A stretch of 64,000 nucleotides of DNA from Novosphingobium capsulatum NBRC 12533 (lineage in GTDB: Bacteria; Pseudomonadota; Alphaproteobacteria; Sphingomonadales; Sphingomonadaceae), in NCBI RefSeq assembly GCF_001598375.1, contig NZ_BCYV01000008.1, positions 124,001-188,000 on the forward strand. The letters run 5' to 3'. The notes under the pieces were generated by a model. It had not been told where the DNA came from and ran no database searches. It saw nothing but the letters and a program-made list of their open reading frames with translations. The translations under genes were made by a program, and so were the position numbers. This document shows, one piece after another, positions 1 through 9,791 of this stretch. Each line of letters starts with the position of its first letter. The first letter of the stretch is position 1.

Positions 1-2190
1 CTCGGGCCGAAGGGCGATTGCGCCGGCCTCGATCCGCACCATGTCGAGCAGGTTGGCGATGAAGCGTTGCAACCGTTCCGCCTCGGCCCGGGCAGTGGCA
101 AGGATCGGCACTTGCTCGGGATTGGCGGGCGTGAGTTCGCGCAGCGTGCCGACCACGGCGGTGAGCGGGGTGCGCAGATCGTGGCTGATCGAAGACAGCA
201 GCGCGGCGCGCAACCGGTCGCGCTCTTCCAGCTGGCGCACGCCGGCCATGTCATGCTCTAGCCGGATGCGTTCGAGCGCGAGGCCGGCCTGGTCTGCCAG
301 GCTGCCCAGCAGCGGGAGGCGATCGCTGCGCACCGGGGCGCTGGCATCGCCCCGCGCCAGGCCGAGCACCGCGAGCGGCGCGCCGCCGGCCGAAAGCGGG
401 GTAAACAGCCATTCCGACGCAGTGAGCGTGCCCGACCCGCGCCCGGCCGGCTGCGCGCGATCAAACGCCCATTGCGCCGCGGCGAAATCGAGCACTTCCA
501 GCCGGTGCTCGGGCGGAAAGGCGGCGGCTACGGCCAGCTTGCCGTCTTCGGGCAGCAGCATGAGGGCATGCGCATCGAGCAGGCGGGATGCTTCGGCACA
601 GAGCACGCGGCCCAGTTCCTCGGCCGTGGTCACCCCGGTGAGCAACCGCGCAAAACCAGCGAGCGCCGCGCTGGTGCGGGCACTGGCGCCAGCCAGCAAA
701 GCCTGCTGCCGCAGTCGCGCGGCCAACTGGCTGCTGACCGCCGCCACTGCCACCAGCACCAGCACGGTGATGATGTTCTGCGGGTCGGCGATCGTGAACG
801 TGCCGGTCGGCGGAATGAAGAAGAAGTTGTAGGCGAGCGAGGCAACTAGGCCGGTGATCACCCCGGTGGCCAGGCCATAGCGCGTGGCGGCGAGCATCAC
901 CGGCAGGAAATAGAGCAGCGCCACGTTGGTGATCGGCGCGGCGGCAAACAGCAGGCGGCCCAGTGCGGTAACCAGCGCCGTGGCGCCCATGGCCGGCACC
1001 AGGCCACGCAGCAACGGCCCCCAGCCCCAGGCCGCGATCGGCGCGCGGTCCAGTGCGATCCGCGCCTGCGCGCCATGGGCCACGGGCACCTGCTGCAGGG
1101 CAAGATCGGGCAAGCGCCGCGCCAAGGTATCGACCGTAAGCCGGCGTTGCCAGGCAAAGCGGCGCGGGCGCGGCGCGCCAACCACCAGCAGGGTGGCGCG
1201 GGTATCGGCAGCGGCCTGTTGCAGGCCATCGACCACCCCTGCGGCGGGCAACGCCAGAACCTGGCCGCCAAGCTGGGTGGCCAAGTGCATGGCTTCGGCC
1301 AAGCGCGTATTGGCCTGCGCGCTGCGTTCGCCCGGTGTTTCGATGTGCACCGCTGTCCATGGCGCGCGCAGGGCATCAGCCAGGCGGCGCCCGGCGCGCA
1401 CCACGTCGCTGGCCGCATCATGACTGCCCACTGCCACCAGCACGCGATCGGCGGTGGCCCAGGTGCCGGCGAGCGCCTGGGCGCGGACGTCATCGAGCAT
1501 CTGCGCATCAACCGCCTGGGCCGCGCGGCGCAGCACGAGTTCGCGCAGGGCGGAAAGATTGGAGCGGGAAAAGAAGTGATGCAGCGCGCGCGCCGCTTCG
1601 TGCGGGACATAGACCTTGCCCGCGCGCAACCGCTCGATCAGTTCATCGGGCGGGGTATCGACCACCTCGATCTCGGCCCGGTCGAGCAGGCGATCGGGCA
1701 CGGTTTCGCGCACCCGCACATGGGTGAACGAAGCGACGACATCGTTGAGGCTTTCAAGATGCTGGATGTTGAGCGTGGACCACACGTCGATCCCGGCAGC
1801 GAGGATTTCCTCGACATCCTGCCAGCGCTTGTCGTGCCGGCTGCCCGGCGCGTTGGCATGGGCGAGTTCGTCCACCAGCACGAGCGCGGGCTTGCGCTCG
1901 AGAATGGCGTCAAGGTCCATTTCCAGCAGGGTATGGCCGCGATGGGCCACTTCCCGGCGCGGCAGCACCGAGAGCGGGCGCAGCCGTGCCTCGGTCTCCA
2001 CCCGACCATGGGTTTCGACCACGCCCACCACCACGTCCACCCCGGCGCGGGCCTGGCCCAGCGCGTCGTCGAGCATTTCGCAGGTCTTGCCAACGCCAGG
2101 AGCCGCCCCAAGGAAAACCTTGAGGCGGCCTGAGGTTTCCTGCTCGGCAAGGCGCAGCAGGGCTTCGGGATCGGGGCGTGCCGGCGTCAT
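1..2190 (-). CDS. kdpD: KdpD osmosensitive K+ sensor histidine kinase (C-terminus outside window)
   Basis: Membrane sensor kinase that, in the known Kdp system, reports K+ limitation and phosphorylates the regulator KdpE. Only 730 codons lie here; the gene runs off the left edge inside the kinase core. Visible in order: the N-terminal KdpD domain with P-loop GAAPGVGKT (residues 28-36) and DELAHAN (107-113), a Usp-like segment, a cluster of membrane helices, a GAF-like region, and the H-box SISHDLRTPLTAV with the phospho-acceptor His at about 670. The ATPase domain and kdpE should lie beyond position 1. The ATG shares one base with the kdpC stop (TGATG), which suggests translational coupling. 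Confidence 0.96.
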   Translation of the reverse strand, partial: MTPARPDPEALLRLAEQETSGRLKVFLGAAPGVGKTCEMLDDALGQARAGVDVVVGVVETHGRVETEARLRPLSVLPRREVAHRGHTLLEMDLDAILERKPALVLVDELAHANAPGSRHDKRWQDVEEILAAGIDVWSTLNIQHLESLNDVVASFTHVRVRETVPDRLLDRAEIEVVDTPPDELIERLRAGKVYVPHEAARALHHFFSRSNLSALRELVLRRAAQAVDAQMLDDVRAQALAGTWATADRVLVAVGSHDAASDVVRAGRRLADALRAPWTAVHIETPGERSAQANTRLAEAMHLATQLGGQVLALPAAGVVDGLQQAAADTRATLLVVGAPRPRRFAWQRRLTVDTLARRLPDLALQQVPVAHGAQARIALDRAPIAAWGWGPLLRGLVPAMGATALVTALGRLLFAAAPITNVALLYFLPVMLAATRYGLATGVITGLVASLAYNFFFIPPTGTFTIADPQNIITVLVLVAVAAVSSQLAARLRQQALLAGASARTSAALAGFARLLTGVTTAEELGRVLCAEASRLLDAHALMLLPEDGKLAVAAAFPPEHRLEVLDFAAAQWAFDRAQPAGRGSGTLTASEWLFTPLSAGGAPLAVLGLARGDASAPVRSDRLPLLGSLADQAGLALERIRLEHDMAGVRQLEERDRLRAALLSSISHDLRTPLTAVVGTLRELTPANPEQVPILATARAEAERLQRFIANLLDMVRIEAGAIALRPE

Positions 2191-2801
2191 CAATGCCCTT
2201 GTGCGCGCGCCGACGTGGCTTCGTCCAGTGCCCTGTTGAGCGCCAGGACATTGACCCGCGGTTCGCCCAGCAGGCCCAGCAGCGGCTGCTCCACCTGCGC
2301 CTCTACCAGTGCATGCACCTTTTCCGGGGCCAGGCTGCGGGCGGCGGCCACGCGGTTTACCTGGGAAAAGGCTGCCTCGGGGCTGATATGGGGGTCAAGC
2401 CCCGAGGCAGAGGTAGTCACCAGGTCAGGCGGAACGGGAGAGCCTGGTGAAGAGGCGGCAAAGTCCTTGACCGCGCCGGCCACGCGATCGTGCAAGGTTT
2501 GCGAGAACGGCGCGAGGTTGGACCCGGCAGAGGCCGAGGCATCGTAACCATTGCTACCCGCCGCCGAGGGCCGGCCGTGGAAGTAGCGGGCGCTGGTAAA
2601 GGCCTGGCCGATCAGGTCAGAGCCGATGACCTGGCCGTGGTCGGTGATCAGGCTGCCATTGGCGGCCCAGGGAAAGGCGGCCTGGGCCACGGCGGTGATG
2701 GCGGCGGGGTATGCCAGGCCAAGCAGGCCGGCAAACAGCCCGGTCATCATCAGCGAGGGACGCACCGCAGCGACGAGTTCCCGATTGATTACAGATGACA
2801 T
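2190..2801 (-). CDS. kdpC: KdpC, K+-transporting ATPase subunit C
   Basis: 203-residue accessory subunit of the KdpFABC pump, close to the usual length of about 190. It has one N-terminal membrane helix (about residues 16-40) and then a periplasmic domain with the family segments SDLIGQAFTSARYFHGRPSA and DPHISPEAA. In the known complex KdpC helps couple the KdpB ATPase to the KdpA channel. It lies 12 nt after kdpB and overlaps kdpD by one base, in the canonical order. Confidence 0.96.
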   Translation of the reverse strand: MSSVINRELVAAVRPSLMMTGLFAGLLGLAYPAAITAVAQAAFPWAANGSLITDHGQVIGSDLIGQAFTSARYFHGRPSAAGSNGYDASASAGSNLAPFSQTLHDRVAGAVKDFAASSPGSPVPPDLVTTSASGLDPHISPEAAFSQVNRVAAARSLAPEKVHALVEAQVEQPLLGLLGEPRVNVLALNRALDEATSARAQGH

Positions 2802-2813
2802 GAGCGAAATCCC

Positions 2814-4829
2814 TTAGGCAAGATGCAGAGCGGCGACGAGCATATCGATCGCCTTGATTCCGACGAACGGCGCGATGAGCCCACCCACGCCAAAGACCGC
2901 GAGATTGCGGGCCAGGAGCGCGCCAGCCCCCACCGGGCGATAGCGCACGCCCTTGAGCGCCAGCGGCACCAGCGCAGGAATGATCAGGGCGTTGAACATG
3001 ATCGCCGACAGGATCGCGCTTTGCGGGGTGGCAAGGTGCATCACGTTGAGCACCGAGAGCTGCGGATAGAGCACCAGGAACATCGCCGGGATAATGGCGA
3101 AGTACTTGGCCACGTCATTCGCCACCGAGAACGTGGTGAGTGCGCCGCGCGTCATCAGCAACTGCTTGCCCAGCCCGACGATCTCGATCAGCTTGGTCGG
3201 ATCGCTGTCAAGGTCAACCATGTTGCCCGCTTCGCGCGCAGCCTGGGTGCCGGTGTTCATCGCCACGCCCACGTCGGCCTGGGCCAGGGCGGGCGCATCG
3301 TTGGTGCCATCGCCGCACATCGCCACCAGGCGGCCGCCCTGCTGCTCGCGCCGGATCAGCGCCAGCTTGTCTTCGGGCGTTGCCTCGGCCAGGAAATCGT
3401 CGACGCCGGATTCAGCGGCAATGGCAGCGGCGGTTAGCGGATTGTCACCCGTGATCATCACGGTGCGGATGCCCATCTTGCGCAGTTCGGCAAAGCGTTC
3501 GCGGATGCCGGCCTTGATCACGTCCTTGAGCGCGACGATCCCCAGCAGCGTGCCGTTTTCAGCAACCGCCAGGGGGGTCTGCCCCTGGCGCGCGACGTCT
3601 TCGGCAATGCGGCGCAGCTCGGCAGCCGCCGTGCCACGGGCGGCATCGGGAACGCTGCGCAGGATTGCATCGACTGCGCCTTTGGTCACGACGTGGCCGT
3701 TGTTATCAAGGCCGGAAATGCGGGTCTGGGCGGTAAACGGAATGACTTCGGCACCGGCGGGCACTTCCGGCACTTCAAGGCTGTGCGCCTCCTGCGCCAG
3801 GCGCAGGATCGAGCGGCCTTCGGGCGTTTCATCGGCCAGGCTGGCCATAAGCGCAGCGCGCGCCAGGGTGGCCGGCGCCGTGCCCGTCAGGGGCAGGAAG
3901 TTGCTGGCCTGGCGATCGCCAACAGTGATCGTGCCGGTCTTGTCGAGCAGCAGCACGTCGATATCGCCGGCCGCTTCCACCGCGCGGCCCGACTTGGCGA
4001 GCACGTTGAACTGCACCAGGCGGTCCATCCCGGCGATGCCGATGGCCGAAAGCAGTGCGGCGATCGTCGTCGGGATCAGGGTGATCAGCAGCGCGGCCAG
4101 CACCGCCACGGGGATCTGGCCCCCGGCATAGCGGGCAAATGCCGGAATGGTGGCGACCGCGATCAGGAAGATGATCGTGAGGCCGACGAGCAGGATGGTG
4201 AGCGCGATCTCGTTCGGGGTCTTCTGGCGCTGGGCGCCTTCGACCAGGGCGATCATGCGATCGAGAAAGCCCTGCCCGGCTTCCTGCGTCACCCGCACGG
4301 TGATCTCGTCAGAGAGCACGCGGGTGCCGGCGGTGACGGCCGAACGGTCGCCACCGGCTTCGCGGATCACCGGCGCGCTTTCGCCGGTGATGGCCGCTTC
4401 GTTGACCGAGGCGACGCCGGCGATGACTTCACCATCGGCGGGGATCAGCTCGCCAGCGGCGACCATGACGACCGCGCCCTTTTGGAGGGTGGCGGCCGAA
4501 ACCTTGCTGCCATCGGGCAGGCGGGCCACCAGGTCTGACCGCGTGGCGCGCAGCGAGGCGGCCTGGGCGCGGCCGCGCCCTTCGGCCAGGCTTTCGGCAA
4601 AGGTGCCGAACAGCACTGTCAGCCACAGCCAGACGATCAGCTGGATCTGAAAGCCCAGCGACAGGCCGGTGTGACCCACGAAGAGCAGCACGGTAAGCAG
4701 CAGCGCGACGACGGCGGTGGTGAACAGCACGGGGTTGCGCACCAGCTGGGCGGGATGCAGCTTGCGCAGCGCGCCACCCAGCGCCGGTACGACCAGTTCG
4801 GCCGAAAACATCGAGGTAGGTTGGGACAC
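2814..4829 (-). CDS. kdpB: KdpB, catalytic P-type ATPase subunit of the K+ pump
   Basis: Inner-membrane P-type ATPase that energises K+ uptake by KdpA. The phosphorylation motif DKTGT is present with its Asp at about residue 296, together with the TGES-type actuator segment (AAITGESAP), [16 protein letters not shown] and [11 protein letters not shown] chose the GTG at 4829. A GAGGA ribosome site lies 8 nt upstream, and the N-terminus ([14 protein letters not shown]) then matches the spacing of E. coli KdpB before LVV. An ATG at 4811 is the alternative. A still longer open frame reaches back inside kdpA and is not credible. The 11-nt gap to kdpA fits one operon. Confidence 0.95.
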   Translation of the reverse strand: MSQPTSMFSAELVVPALGGALRKLHPAQLVRNPVLFTTAVVALLLTVLLFVGHTGLSLGFQIQLIVWLWLTVLFGTFAESLAEGRGRAQAASLRATRSDLVARLPDGSKVSAATLQKGAVVMVAAGELIPADGEVIAGVASVNEAAITGESAPVIREAGGDRSAVTAGTRVLSDEITVRVTQEAGQGFLDRMIALVEGAQRQKTPNEIALTILLVGLTIIFLIAVATIPAFARYAGGQIPVAVLAALLITLIPTTIAALLSAIGIAGMDRLVQFNVLAKSGRAVEAAGDIDVLLLDKTGTITVGDRQASNFLPLTGTAPATLARAALMASLADETPEGRSILRLAQEAHSLEVPEVPAGAEVIPFTAQTRISGLDNNGHVVTKGAVDAILRSVPDAARGTAAAELRRIAEDVARQGQTPLAVAENGTLLGIVALKDVIKAGIRERFAELRKMGIRTVMITGDNPLTAAAIAAESGVDDFLAEATPEDKLALIRREQQGGRLVAMCGDGTNDAPALAQADVGVAMNTGTQAAREAGNMVDLDSDPTKLIEIVGLGKQLLMTRGALTTFSVANDVAKYFAIIPAMFLVLYPQLSVLNVMHLATPQSAILSAIMFNALIIPALVPLALKGVRYRPVGAGALLARNLAVFGVGGLIAPFVGIKAIDMLVAALHLA

Positions 4830-4840
4830 GGCAGGTATCC

Positions 4841-6556
4841 TCAGTAAAGCAGGCCGGCAGCGCCGGTGAGATGATCGGCCACCGGGCCAAGCGCGAGCGA
4901 AGGCAGGAAGGTAAGGCCACCGACGATCAGGATCGTGGCGACCAGCAGGCCAATCCACAGGCCACCCGTGGTCGGGAACGAACCCGGCCCGGCCGGCGTG
5001 TGCTTGCGGCTGGCAAGGCTGCCGGCAATCGCCAGCACCGGGATCACGACCAGGAAGCGGCCAAGCCACATCGCCACGCCCAGCAGGCCGTTGTAGAACG
5101 GGGTGCCGGCAGTCAGCCCGGCAAAGGCCGAACCGTTGTTGGCCGTGGCCGAAGTGAAGGCATAAAGGATTTCGGAAAAGCCATGCGGCCCCTTGGCCAG
5201 CGGCCCGGCAAGGCCCGCCGGCAGCACCACGGCCACCGCAGTAAGCCCCAGGATGCACAGCGGCAGGATGACAATGGCGAGCACCGCCAGCTTCACCTCG
5301 CGCGCTTCCACCTTCTTGCCCACGTATTCCGGGGTGCGGCCCACCATGAGCCCGGCGAGGAACACCGCGAGCACGGCAAAGAGCAGGAAGCCATAGATGC
5401 CCGAACCCACGCCACCGATGACGATTTCACCCAGTTGCATGTTGAACAGCGGAACCAGGCCACCGAGCGCAGTGAAACTGTCGTGCATGGCGTTGACCGC
5501 CCCGCACGAAGCTGCCGTGGTCACGGCCGCGAACAGCGCGCTGGCCGCCGCGCCAAAGCGCACTTCCTTGCCTTCCATATTGGCGCCCATCACGCCCAGG
5601 TGATGCAGCATCGGGTTGCCGGCAGCTTCACGCCACCACGCGAACGAGGCACCGGCCACGAACAGCAGCAGCATGGCCCACAGGATCGCCCAGCCCTGGC
5701 GCGTGTTGCCCACGGCCTTGCCGAACGTGTAGGTCAGCCCGGCGCCCAGCGCGAAGATCGACAGCATCTGGACGAAATCGACCAGCGCGGTGGGGTTTTC
5801 AAAGGGATGGGCCGAGTTGGCATTGTAGAAGCCGCCACCGTTGGTGCCGAGCATCTTGATCGCTTCCTGCGAGGCGACCGGACCCACCACGATGGCCTGG
5901 TGCGCGCCTTCCAGCGTCTTGGCATCAATCAGGCTGGCAAAGGTCTGCGGCACGCCGCTGGCCACCAGATAGAGTGCATAGACGATGCACGCCGGCAGCA
6001 GGACATAGAGCGTCACGCGGGTGAGATCGGCCCAGAAGTTGCCCAAGTGGCGCGTTTCGGCGCGGGCAAAGCCACGGAACAGGGCAAAGGCCACGGCGAT
6101 GCCGGTGGCTGCCGAGAGGAAGTTGTGAATGGTGAGGCCAAGCATCTGCGACAGGTTCGACAGCACCGTTTCACCGGCATACCACTGCCAGTTGGTGTTG
6201 GTGACGAAGGCAATCGCGGTGTTCATCGCCCCGTCGGGCGACAGGCCGGCAAGGCCGCGCGGGTTCATCGGCAAGCTGCCCTGCAGCCGCAGCACGGCGT
6301 AGGTAAAGATCACCGTGACGACCTGGAACAGCATCAGGTGCACGGCATATTGCCGCCAGTCCTGCTCCTGGTTCGGGTTGATGCCGGCGACACGGTAGAA
6401 GGCGCGCTCGACCGGGCCGAGCACGCGGTGCAGCGGCGTGGTGCGGCCTTCATAGACGGCAAACAGCCAGAGGCCGAATGGCTTGGCCATCAGGGCGACC
6501 AGCGCGGTGAATACCAGGATCAGGCCAAAGCCCGACGCAAGGGTGGCAGATGTCAT
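4841..6556 (-). CDS. kdpA: KdpA, K+-channel subunit of the Kdp pump
   Basis: Polytopic membrane protein of 571 residues (the family is about 560) that carries the K+ selectivity filters. Recognisable family segments include [31 protein letters not shown] and [13 protein letters not shown]. The chosen ATG ([12 protein letters not shown]) lies 13 nt after kdpF. An in-frame ATG 57 nt further upstream would run through kdpF and is rejected. It is the second structural gene of the kdpFABC order. Confidence 0.96.
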   Translation of the reverse strand: MTSATLASGFGLILVFTALVALMAKPFGLWLFAVYEGRTTPLHRVLGPVERAFYRVAGINPNQEQDWRQYAVHLMLFQVVTVIFTYAVLRLQGSLPMNPRGLAGLSPDGAMNTAIAFVTNTNWQWYAGETVLSNLSQMLGLTIHNFLSAATGIAVAFALFRGFARAETRHLGNFWADLTRVTLYVLLPACIVYALYLVASGVPQTFASLIDAKTLEGAHQAIVVGPVASQEAIKMLGTNGGGFYNANSAHPFENPTALVDFVQMLSIFALGAGLTYTFGKAVGNTRQGWAILWAMLLLFVAGASFAWWREAAGNPMLHHLGVMGANMEGKEVRFGAAASALFAAVTTAASCGAVNAMHDSFTALGGLVPLFNMQLGEIVIGGVGSGIYGFLLFAVLAVFLAGLMVGRTPEYVGKKVEAREVKLAVLAIVILPLCILGLTAVAVVLPAGLAGPLAKGPHGFSEILYAFTSATANNGSAFAGLTAGTPFYNGLLGVAMWLGRFLVVIPVLAIAGSLASRKHTPAGPGSFPTTGGLWIGLLVATILIVGGLTFLPSLALGPVADHLTGAAGLLY

Positions 6557-6569
6557 TGCACGGCCCCCA

Positions 6570-6659
6570 TCAGAAACGTTCGGGCCGCAGAAGCACGGCC
6601 ACGAGATAGACAAGCAGGCCCGCCGCGACGAGCGCAGCGAGCATTTCGGGAATGGTCAT
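6570..6659 (-). CDS. kdpF: KdpF, small stabilising subunit
   Basis: 29-residue single-helix peptide, [20 protein letters not shown] and then AVLLRPERF. The central hydrophobic helix, YLV motif and RPERF tail are the classic KdpF signature. It is known to stabilise the KdpABC complex in the membrane. It sits directly before kdpA. Genes of this size are often missed by automated annotation. Confidence 0.93.
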   Translation of the reverse strand: MTIPEMLAALVAAGLLVYLVAVLLRPERF

Positions 6660-6699
6660 CGGAGTGTTCCTCAGGCCCCGTGGTGCCGGAGCCAAAGCT

Positions 6700-6783
6700 T
6701 CAGGCCTTGTCGCACAGGGCAACGGCGGCGAGCGTGATACCGAACAGGCCGGCAAGGATGGCCAGCCAGACTAGATCAGTCAT
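6700..6783 (-). CDS. 27-residue membrane peptide upstream of kdpF
   Basis: ATG-started frame coding MTDLVWLAILAGLFGITLAA followed by VALCDKA. It has one hydrophobic helix and a short polar C-terminus ending in Cys-Asp-Lys. It starts on the last base of the upstream gene's stop (TAATG) and ends 40 nt before kdpF, so it is inside the kdp transcript. From memory, comparable single-helix peptides with a C-D-K/R tail occur ahead of kdpF in other proteobacteria, often unannotated. A role with the Kdp complex is inference. Confidence 0.7.
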   Translation of the reverse strand: MTDLVWLAILAGLFGITLAAVALCDKA

Positions 6784-7061
6784 TATGCGCGATCCTTTCG
6801 CGACACGGGCAGCCAGGCGCGCGGCGGGCGCGGCTGCAACCGGAACAGGCCAGCCCCGCCGATGCCCAGGCCCAGCCCGGCCCAGAGCGCGGCCACGATC
6901 AGCAGCGCGACGAGCAGCGCCAGCGGGCCGGGATGGCCGTTTTCCGCGTGTTCAACCTGGGCCAGGCCCCGGGCAAGCAAGGGGACGGCGGCCAACGCGG
7001 CCAGCCCTGCGAGGCGCAACCCCATATCGCGTCCGCGCGGCCCCACAGATCGATAGTCCAT
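6783..7061 (-). CDS. Small two-helix membrane protein at the head of the kdp operon
   Basis: 92 residues, not recognised. Two hydrophobic stretches (about 18-33 and 47-68) flank a short polar loop (VEHAENGHPG), and the C-terminus is basic. The ATG has an excellent AAGGAG site about 6 nt upstream. The stop overlaps the start of the 27-residue peptide by one base, so the two are translationally coupled. Being first in the kdp operon suggests a link to K+ transport, but the sequence does not show a function. Confidence 0.65.
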   Translation of the reverse strand: MDYRSVGPRGRDMGLRLAGLAALAAVPLLARGLAQVEHAENGHPGPLALLVALLIVAALWAGLGLGIGGAGLFRLQPRPPRAWLPVSRKDRA

Positions 7062-7139
7062 GATCAGCTCCTTGGCTGTGAGATGGCGTCGATGTGGGCC
7101 TTGTGGCCGTTAAGGTTCCACGGCGCGGTGCGCGCAGGG

Positions 7140-7157
7140 CATAAGGATTCCGTAAAG
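7140..7157 (-). promoter_or_regulatory. Candidate KdpE/promoter element before the kdp operon
   Basis: Read on the minus strand this is CTTTACGGAATCCTTATG: two AT-rich half sites (TTTAC and TTATG) one helical turn apart in otherwise GC-rich DNA, about 80 nt before the first kdp-operon gene. Its position suits a KdpE site or the core promoter. The assignment rests on position and composition only. Confidence 0.35.
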
Positions 7158-7191
7158 ACCGCCTGGCTTGACCGTGGCACGCTTTGGCGTC

Positions 7192-7215
7192 AATGTAATG
7201 GTATCACATTACATT
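7192..7215. promoter_or_regulatory. Perfect palindrome, Zur-like operator candidate
   Basis: Nine-base arms AATGTAATG and CATTACATT separated by 6 nt, ending 12 nt before the DUF1826 start codon. The AT-rich 24-bp dyad contrasts with its surroundings. Its ATGTAAT...ATTACAT form resembles proteobacterial Zur boxes, and DUF1826 genes are often in zinc-starvation regulons. It would also lie upstream of the divergent kdp operon. Confidence 0.55.
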
Positions 7216-7227
7216 TAACGAGATGCC

Positions 7228-7857
7228 ATGACCACCTCCCTGCCCCGCCATCCCGCCATCGCCTGCGCTCCATGCGAAGCGGTGCTGGCACAGATTCACC
7301 AGCCCGCGGTGCAGCTCGCCCTGTGGCAGCGGCCCCGCCCGGCAGCGCTGGCCTGGCTAGACGGGATCGACCTTGCCACGATTGCCGATATCGACTGCTG
7401 GATCGATACACCGTTTCAGGCACATGCGGTGGGCAAGCAGTTGCATGCCGCCGGATTTCCTATGCAACCGGCCACTAGTGCACTGGCCAGCGACATTGTG
7501 CGGCAGCTGCGCAGTTTTGCCGCGATCACGCAAAGCCCGCGCCTGCGGCTGCGCCTTGATGTGGTGGAAACCGATGCCTGCCGCCGCTTTCACATGGACT
7601 ATGTCAGCGTGCGGTTGCTGCTGCCGCTGGTTGGCCCCGGCACGCAGTGGATCATGGCCGATGCGCCGCCCCACGGCCCGGTGCAGCAGCTACAGCCGGG
7701 CCACGTTGGCCTGTTCAAGGGGCGGCTGGCGGCGGCAGAGCCGGCAGTGCTTCACCGCTCTCCGCCGATCGCTGGCACGGGGCAGCGGCGGCTGTTGCTG
7801 GTGCTCGACCCACTGGATCAGACCGCCAATGATCAGCTTTCCGGCCGGGCGGCATAG
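7228..7857 (+). CDS. DUF1826 family protein
   Basis: 209 residues with the look of the DUF1826 family: an N-terminal Trp/Arg-rich segment (LALWQRPRP) and a C-terminal region with FHMDYVSVRLLLPLVGPGT, then WI and HRSP-type segments. Biochemical function is unknown. In other proteobacteria the family frequently sits beside Zur boxes and COG0523 GTPases, which suggests a zinc-scarcity role. The adjacent palindrome at 7192-7215 supports that reading here. The last 25 nt overlap the convergent transporter gene. Confidence 0.75.
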   Translation: MTTSLPRHPAIACAPCEAVLAQIHQPAVQLALWQRPRPAALAWLDGIDLATIADIDCWIDTPFQAHAVGKQLHAAGFPMQPATSALASDIVRQLRSFAAITQSPRLRLRLDVVETDACRRFHMDYVSVRLLLPLVGPGTQWIMADAPPHGPVQQLQPGHVGLFKGRLAAAEPAVLHRSPPIAGTGQRRLLLVLDPLDQTANDQLSGRAA

Positions 7858-8801
7858 CGCCGCGCCAGGGTGGCGCAGACGAACAGCTGCGCCTGGTGGA
7901 ATAGCATCAGCGGCAGGACAATGAGGCTGACGGCGTGGCCGGCGAACAGGATCGTCGCCATAGGGATGCCGCTCGCCATGCTCTTCTTCGATCCGCAGAA
8001 CACGATGGTAATCTCGTCTTCGGTGTTGAAGCCCAGCTTGCGGCTGGCAAGCGTGGTGGCGACAATGACCAGTGCCAGGATCAGCAGATCGAGCACCAGC
8101 ACGATCAGCAGGTCGACCGGAGCCAGACGGGTCCACACACCCGCCACCATGCCTGCGCTGAACGCGGCATAGACCACCAGCAGGATCGACCCGCGATCGA
8201 CATAGCTGACGATCCTCTTGTGGCTGGCCAGCCAATCGCCGATGAACGGCCGCGCCACCTGCCCGGCCACGAAGGGCAGCAGGATCTGCATGGCGATGGT
8301 TTCCAGCGAATGGGCGGAAAAGCCGCCGCTGGCCGAGGTGGGCAGCAGCAGCGCGGTGAGCACCGGGGTGAGCGCCACGCCGACGAGGTTGGACAGCGAC
8401 GCACTGCACAGCGCCGCCGGCACATTGCCCCGCGCGATCGAGGTGAAGGCGATCGACGATTGCACGGTCGACGGCAGCACGCACAGGAACAGCAGGCCCA
8501 CGGCAATATCGGGCGCGACCAGCCCGCCGATGAGGTGGACGACGCCAAGCCCGATCAGCGGAAACAGCGCGAAGGTGCTGGCGAAGACCAGCGCCTGCAG
8601 CCGCCAATGGGCCATGCCCTGCCACACCGCCTGGGGCGCCAGCCGCGCGCCATAGAGAAAGAACAGCAGCGCAACAGCAGCGGTCACCGCCACATCGGCC
8701 ACGGCGACCCCGGCGCCATGCGCAGGAAACACCGCCGCAATCGCGATCGTGCCGATCAGCAGCAGCAGATAGGGATCGATCAGAGTGCGCAGCTTGCCCA
8801 T
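7833..8801 (-). CDS. Bile acid:Na+ symporter family (BASS/SBF-like) transporter
   Basis: About 322 residues with some ten hydrophobic helices. Family segments include LLFFLYGARLAP, CVLPSTVQSSIAFTSIARGN and GSKKSMASGIPMATILF, typical of the YfeH-type branch of the SBF superfamily. It is an inner-membrane secondary transporter of unknown organic anion substrate. I chose the ATG at 8801 (MGKLRTLIDPYLLL). A GTG at 8837 adds 12 residues. A LysR gene starts divergently, about 130 nt away, and is the likely regulator. Confidence 0.85.
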   Translation of the reverse strand: MGKLRTLIDPYLLLLIGTIAIAAVFPAHGAGVAVADVAVTAAVALLFFLYGARLAPQAVWQGMAHWRLQALVFASTFALFPLIGLGVVHLIGGLVAPDIAVGLLFLCVLPSTVQSSIAFTSIARGNVPAALCSASLSNLVGVALTPVLTALLLPTSASGGFSAHSLETIAMQILLPFVAGQVARPFIGDWLASHKRIVSYVDRGSILLVVYAAFSAGMVAGVWTRLAPVDLLIVLVLDLLILALVIVATTLASRKLGFNTEDEITIVFCGSKKSMASGIPMATILFAGHAVSLIVLPLMLFHQAQLFVCATLARRYAARPES

Positions 8802-8930
8802 GGGCGGCGTGTCCTTGCCAAAAATGTCAGCCTGCACCTAGGGCTCTGCGTGGCCATGCACAATCATGATCATCGCGATAACAGTCATTCACCATCTTGA
8901 TAGCAGGCGATACTGTGGCATGATGGCCCG

Positions 8931-9791
8931 ATGATCGGACCTGACCTGCTGCGCGCGTTTGTCACCGTCGCCGAATGCGGCAGCTTTACCGGTGCAGCCC
9001 GGACGCTGGGCACGCGGCAATCCACGGTGAGCCAGCAGATCCGCCGGCTGGAGGAACTGGCCGGGCGGCGTCTTCTGGCGCGCGACACGCATCGCGTGGC
9101 GCTCTCGGCCGAAGGGGAAGCGTTTCTCGACCATGCCCGCCGCGTGCTCGATGCCCATGGCCGGATGGATGCCCACCTGTCCGGCCTGCGCCTTCGCGGC
9201 CAATTGCGCTTTGGTGCGTGCGAGGATTTCGTGCTGTCGGCCCTGCCCGATGTCTTGGCGCAGTTTTCGCGGCGCCATCCCGATGTCGACGTGGCATTGA
9301 CCGTGGCGCTGAGCGAAACGCTCTATGACCAGTTCGATGCTGGCGGGCTGGACATCATGTTCGTGAAGAAGCGCTCCGGCGAGCGGCGTGGGGTGACCGC
9401 CTGGCGCGAGACGGTCGGCTGGGTCGCCTCGCCCGATTTCCGGCTCGATCCGGGCGACGCCGTGCCGCTGCTGCTCTATCCGCCGCCCAGCGTGACCCGC
9501 GCGCTGGCGCTCGATACGCTGGATCGCGTGCGCGCACCCTGGCGCGTGGCGTTTACCAGCGGCTCGTTGAGCGGGCTGACCGCGGCGGCGCGGGCCGGGC
9601 TTGGCGTGATGCCGCACTCGCTGCGCCTGGTGCCGCAAGGGCTGGCGCCGCTGCGCCCGCCCGGCACCTTGCCCGAGCTACCGGCAATCGAATTTGCCGT
9701 GATCGCGCCGGGTGGCCACAACCTGGCCGCAGAAGCGCTGACCGCCGCGATCCTTCACTGGGCGGGCGGCACGGGCGCCGTTGCCACCTGA
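8931..9791 (+). CDS. LysR-family transcriptional regulator
   Basis: 286 residues. The N-terminal winged HTH ([20 protein letters not shown] and ...[21 protein letters not shown]) is typical of LysR, followed by a substrate-binding domain. It is divergent from the SBF transporter, and the ~130-nt shared control region contains the dyad ATGATCAT and repeated GCGATA words, so control of the transporter is likely. The 3' end overlaps the next, convergent LysR gene by 37 nt. Confidence 0.9.
   Translation: MIGPDLLRAFVTVAECGSFTGAARTLGTRQSTVSQQIRRLEELAGRRLLARDTHRVALSAEGEAFLDHARRVLDAHGRMDAHLSGLRLRGQLRFGACEDFVLSALPDVLAQFSRRHPDVDVALTVALSETLYDQFDAGGLDIMFVKKRSGERRGVTAWRETVGWVASPDFRLDPGDAVPLLLYPPPSVTRALALDTLDRVRAPWRVAFTSGSLSGLTAAARAGLGVMPHSLRLVPQGLAPLRPPGTLPELPAIEFAVIAPGGHNLAAEALTAAILHWAGGTGAVAT

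Noticed and set aside
4830..5258. Upstream extension of kdpB giving an 814-codon frame
   Set aside because: It runs in the wrong frame through the end of kdpA; the GTG at 4829 with GAGGA 8 nt upstream gives the normal KdpB N-terminus.
4871..7063. 730-codon plus-strand frame opposite kdpA and the small membrane genes
   Set aside because: Arg/Gly/His-rich shadow of the kdp genes with no protein-like features.
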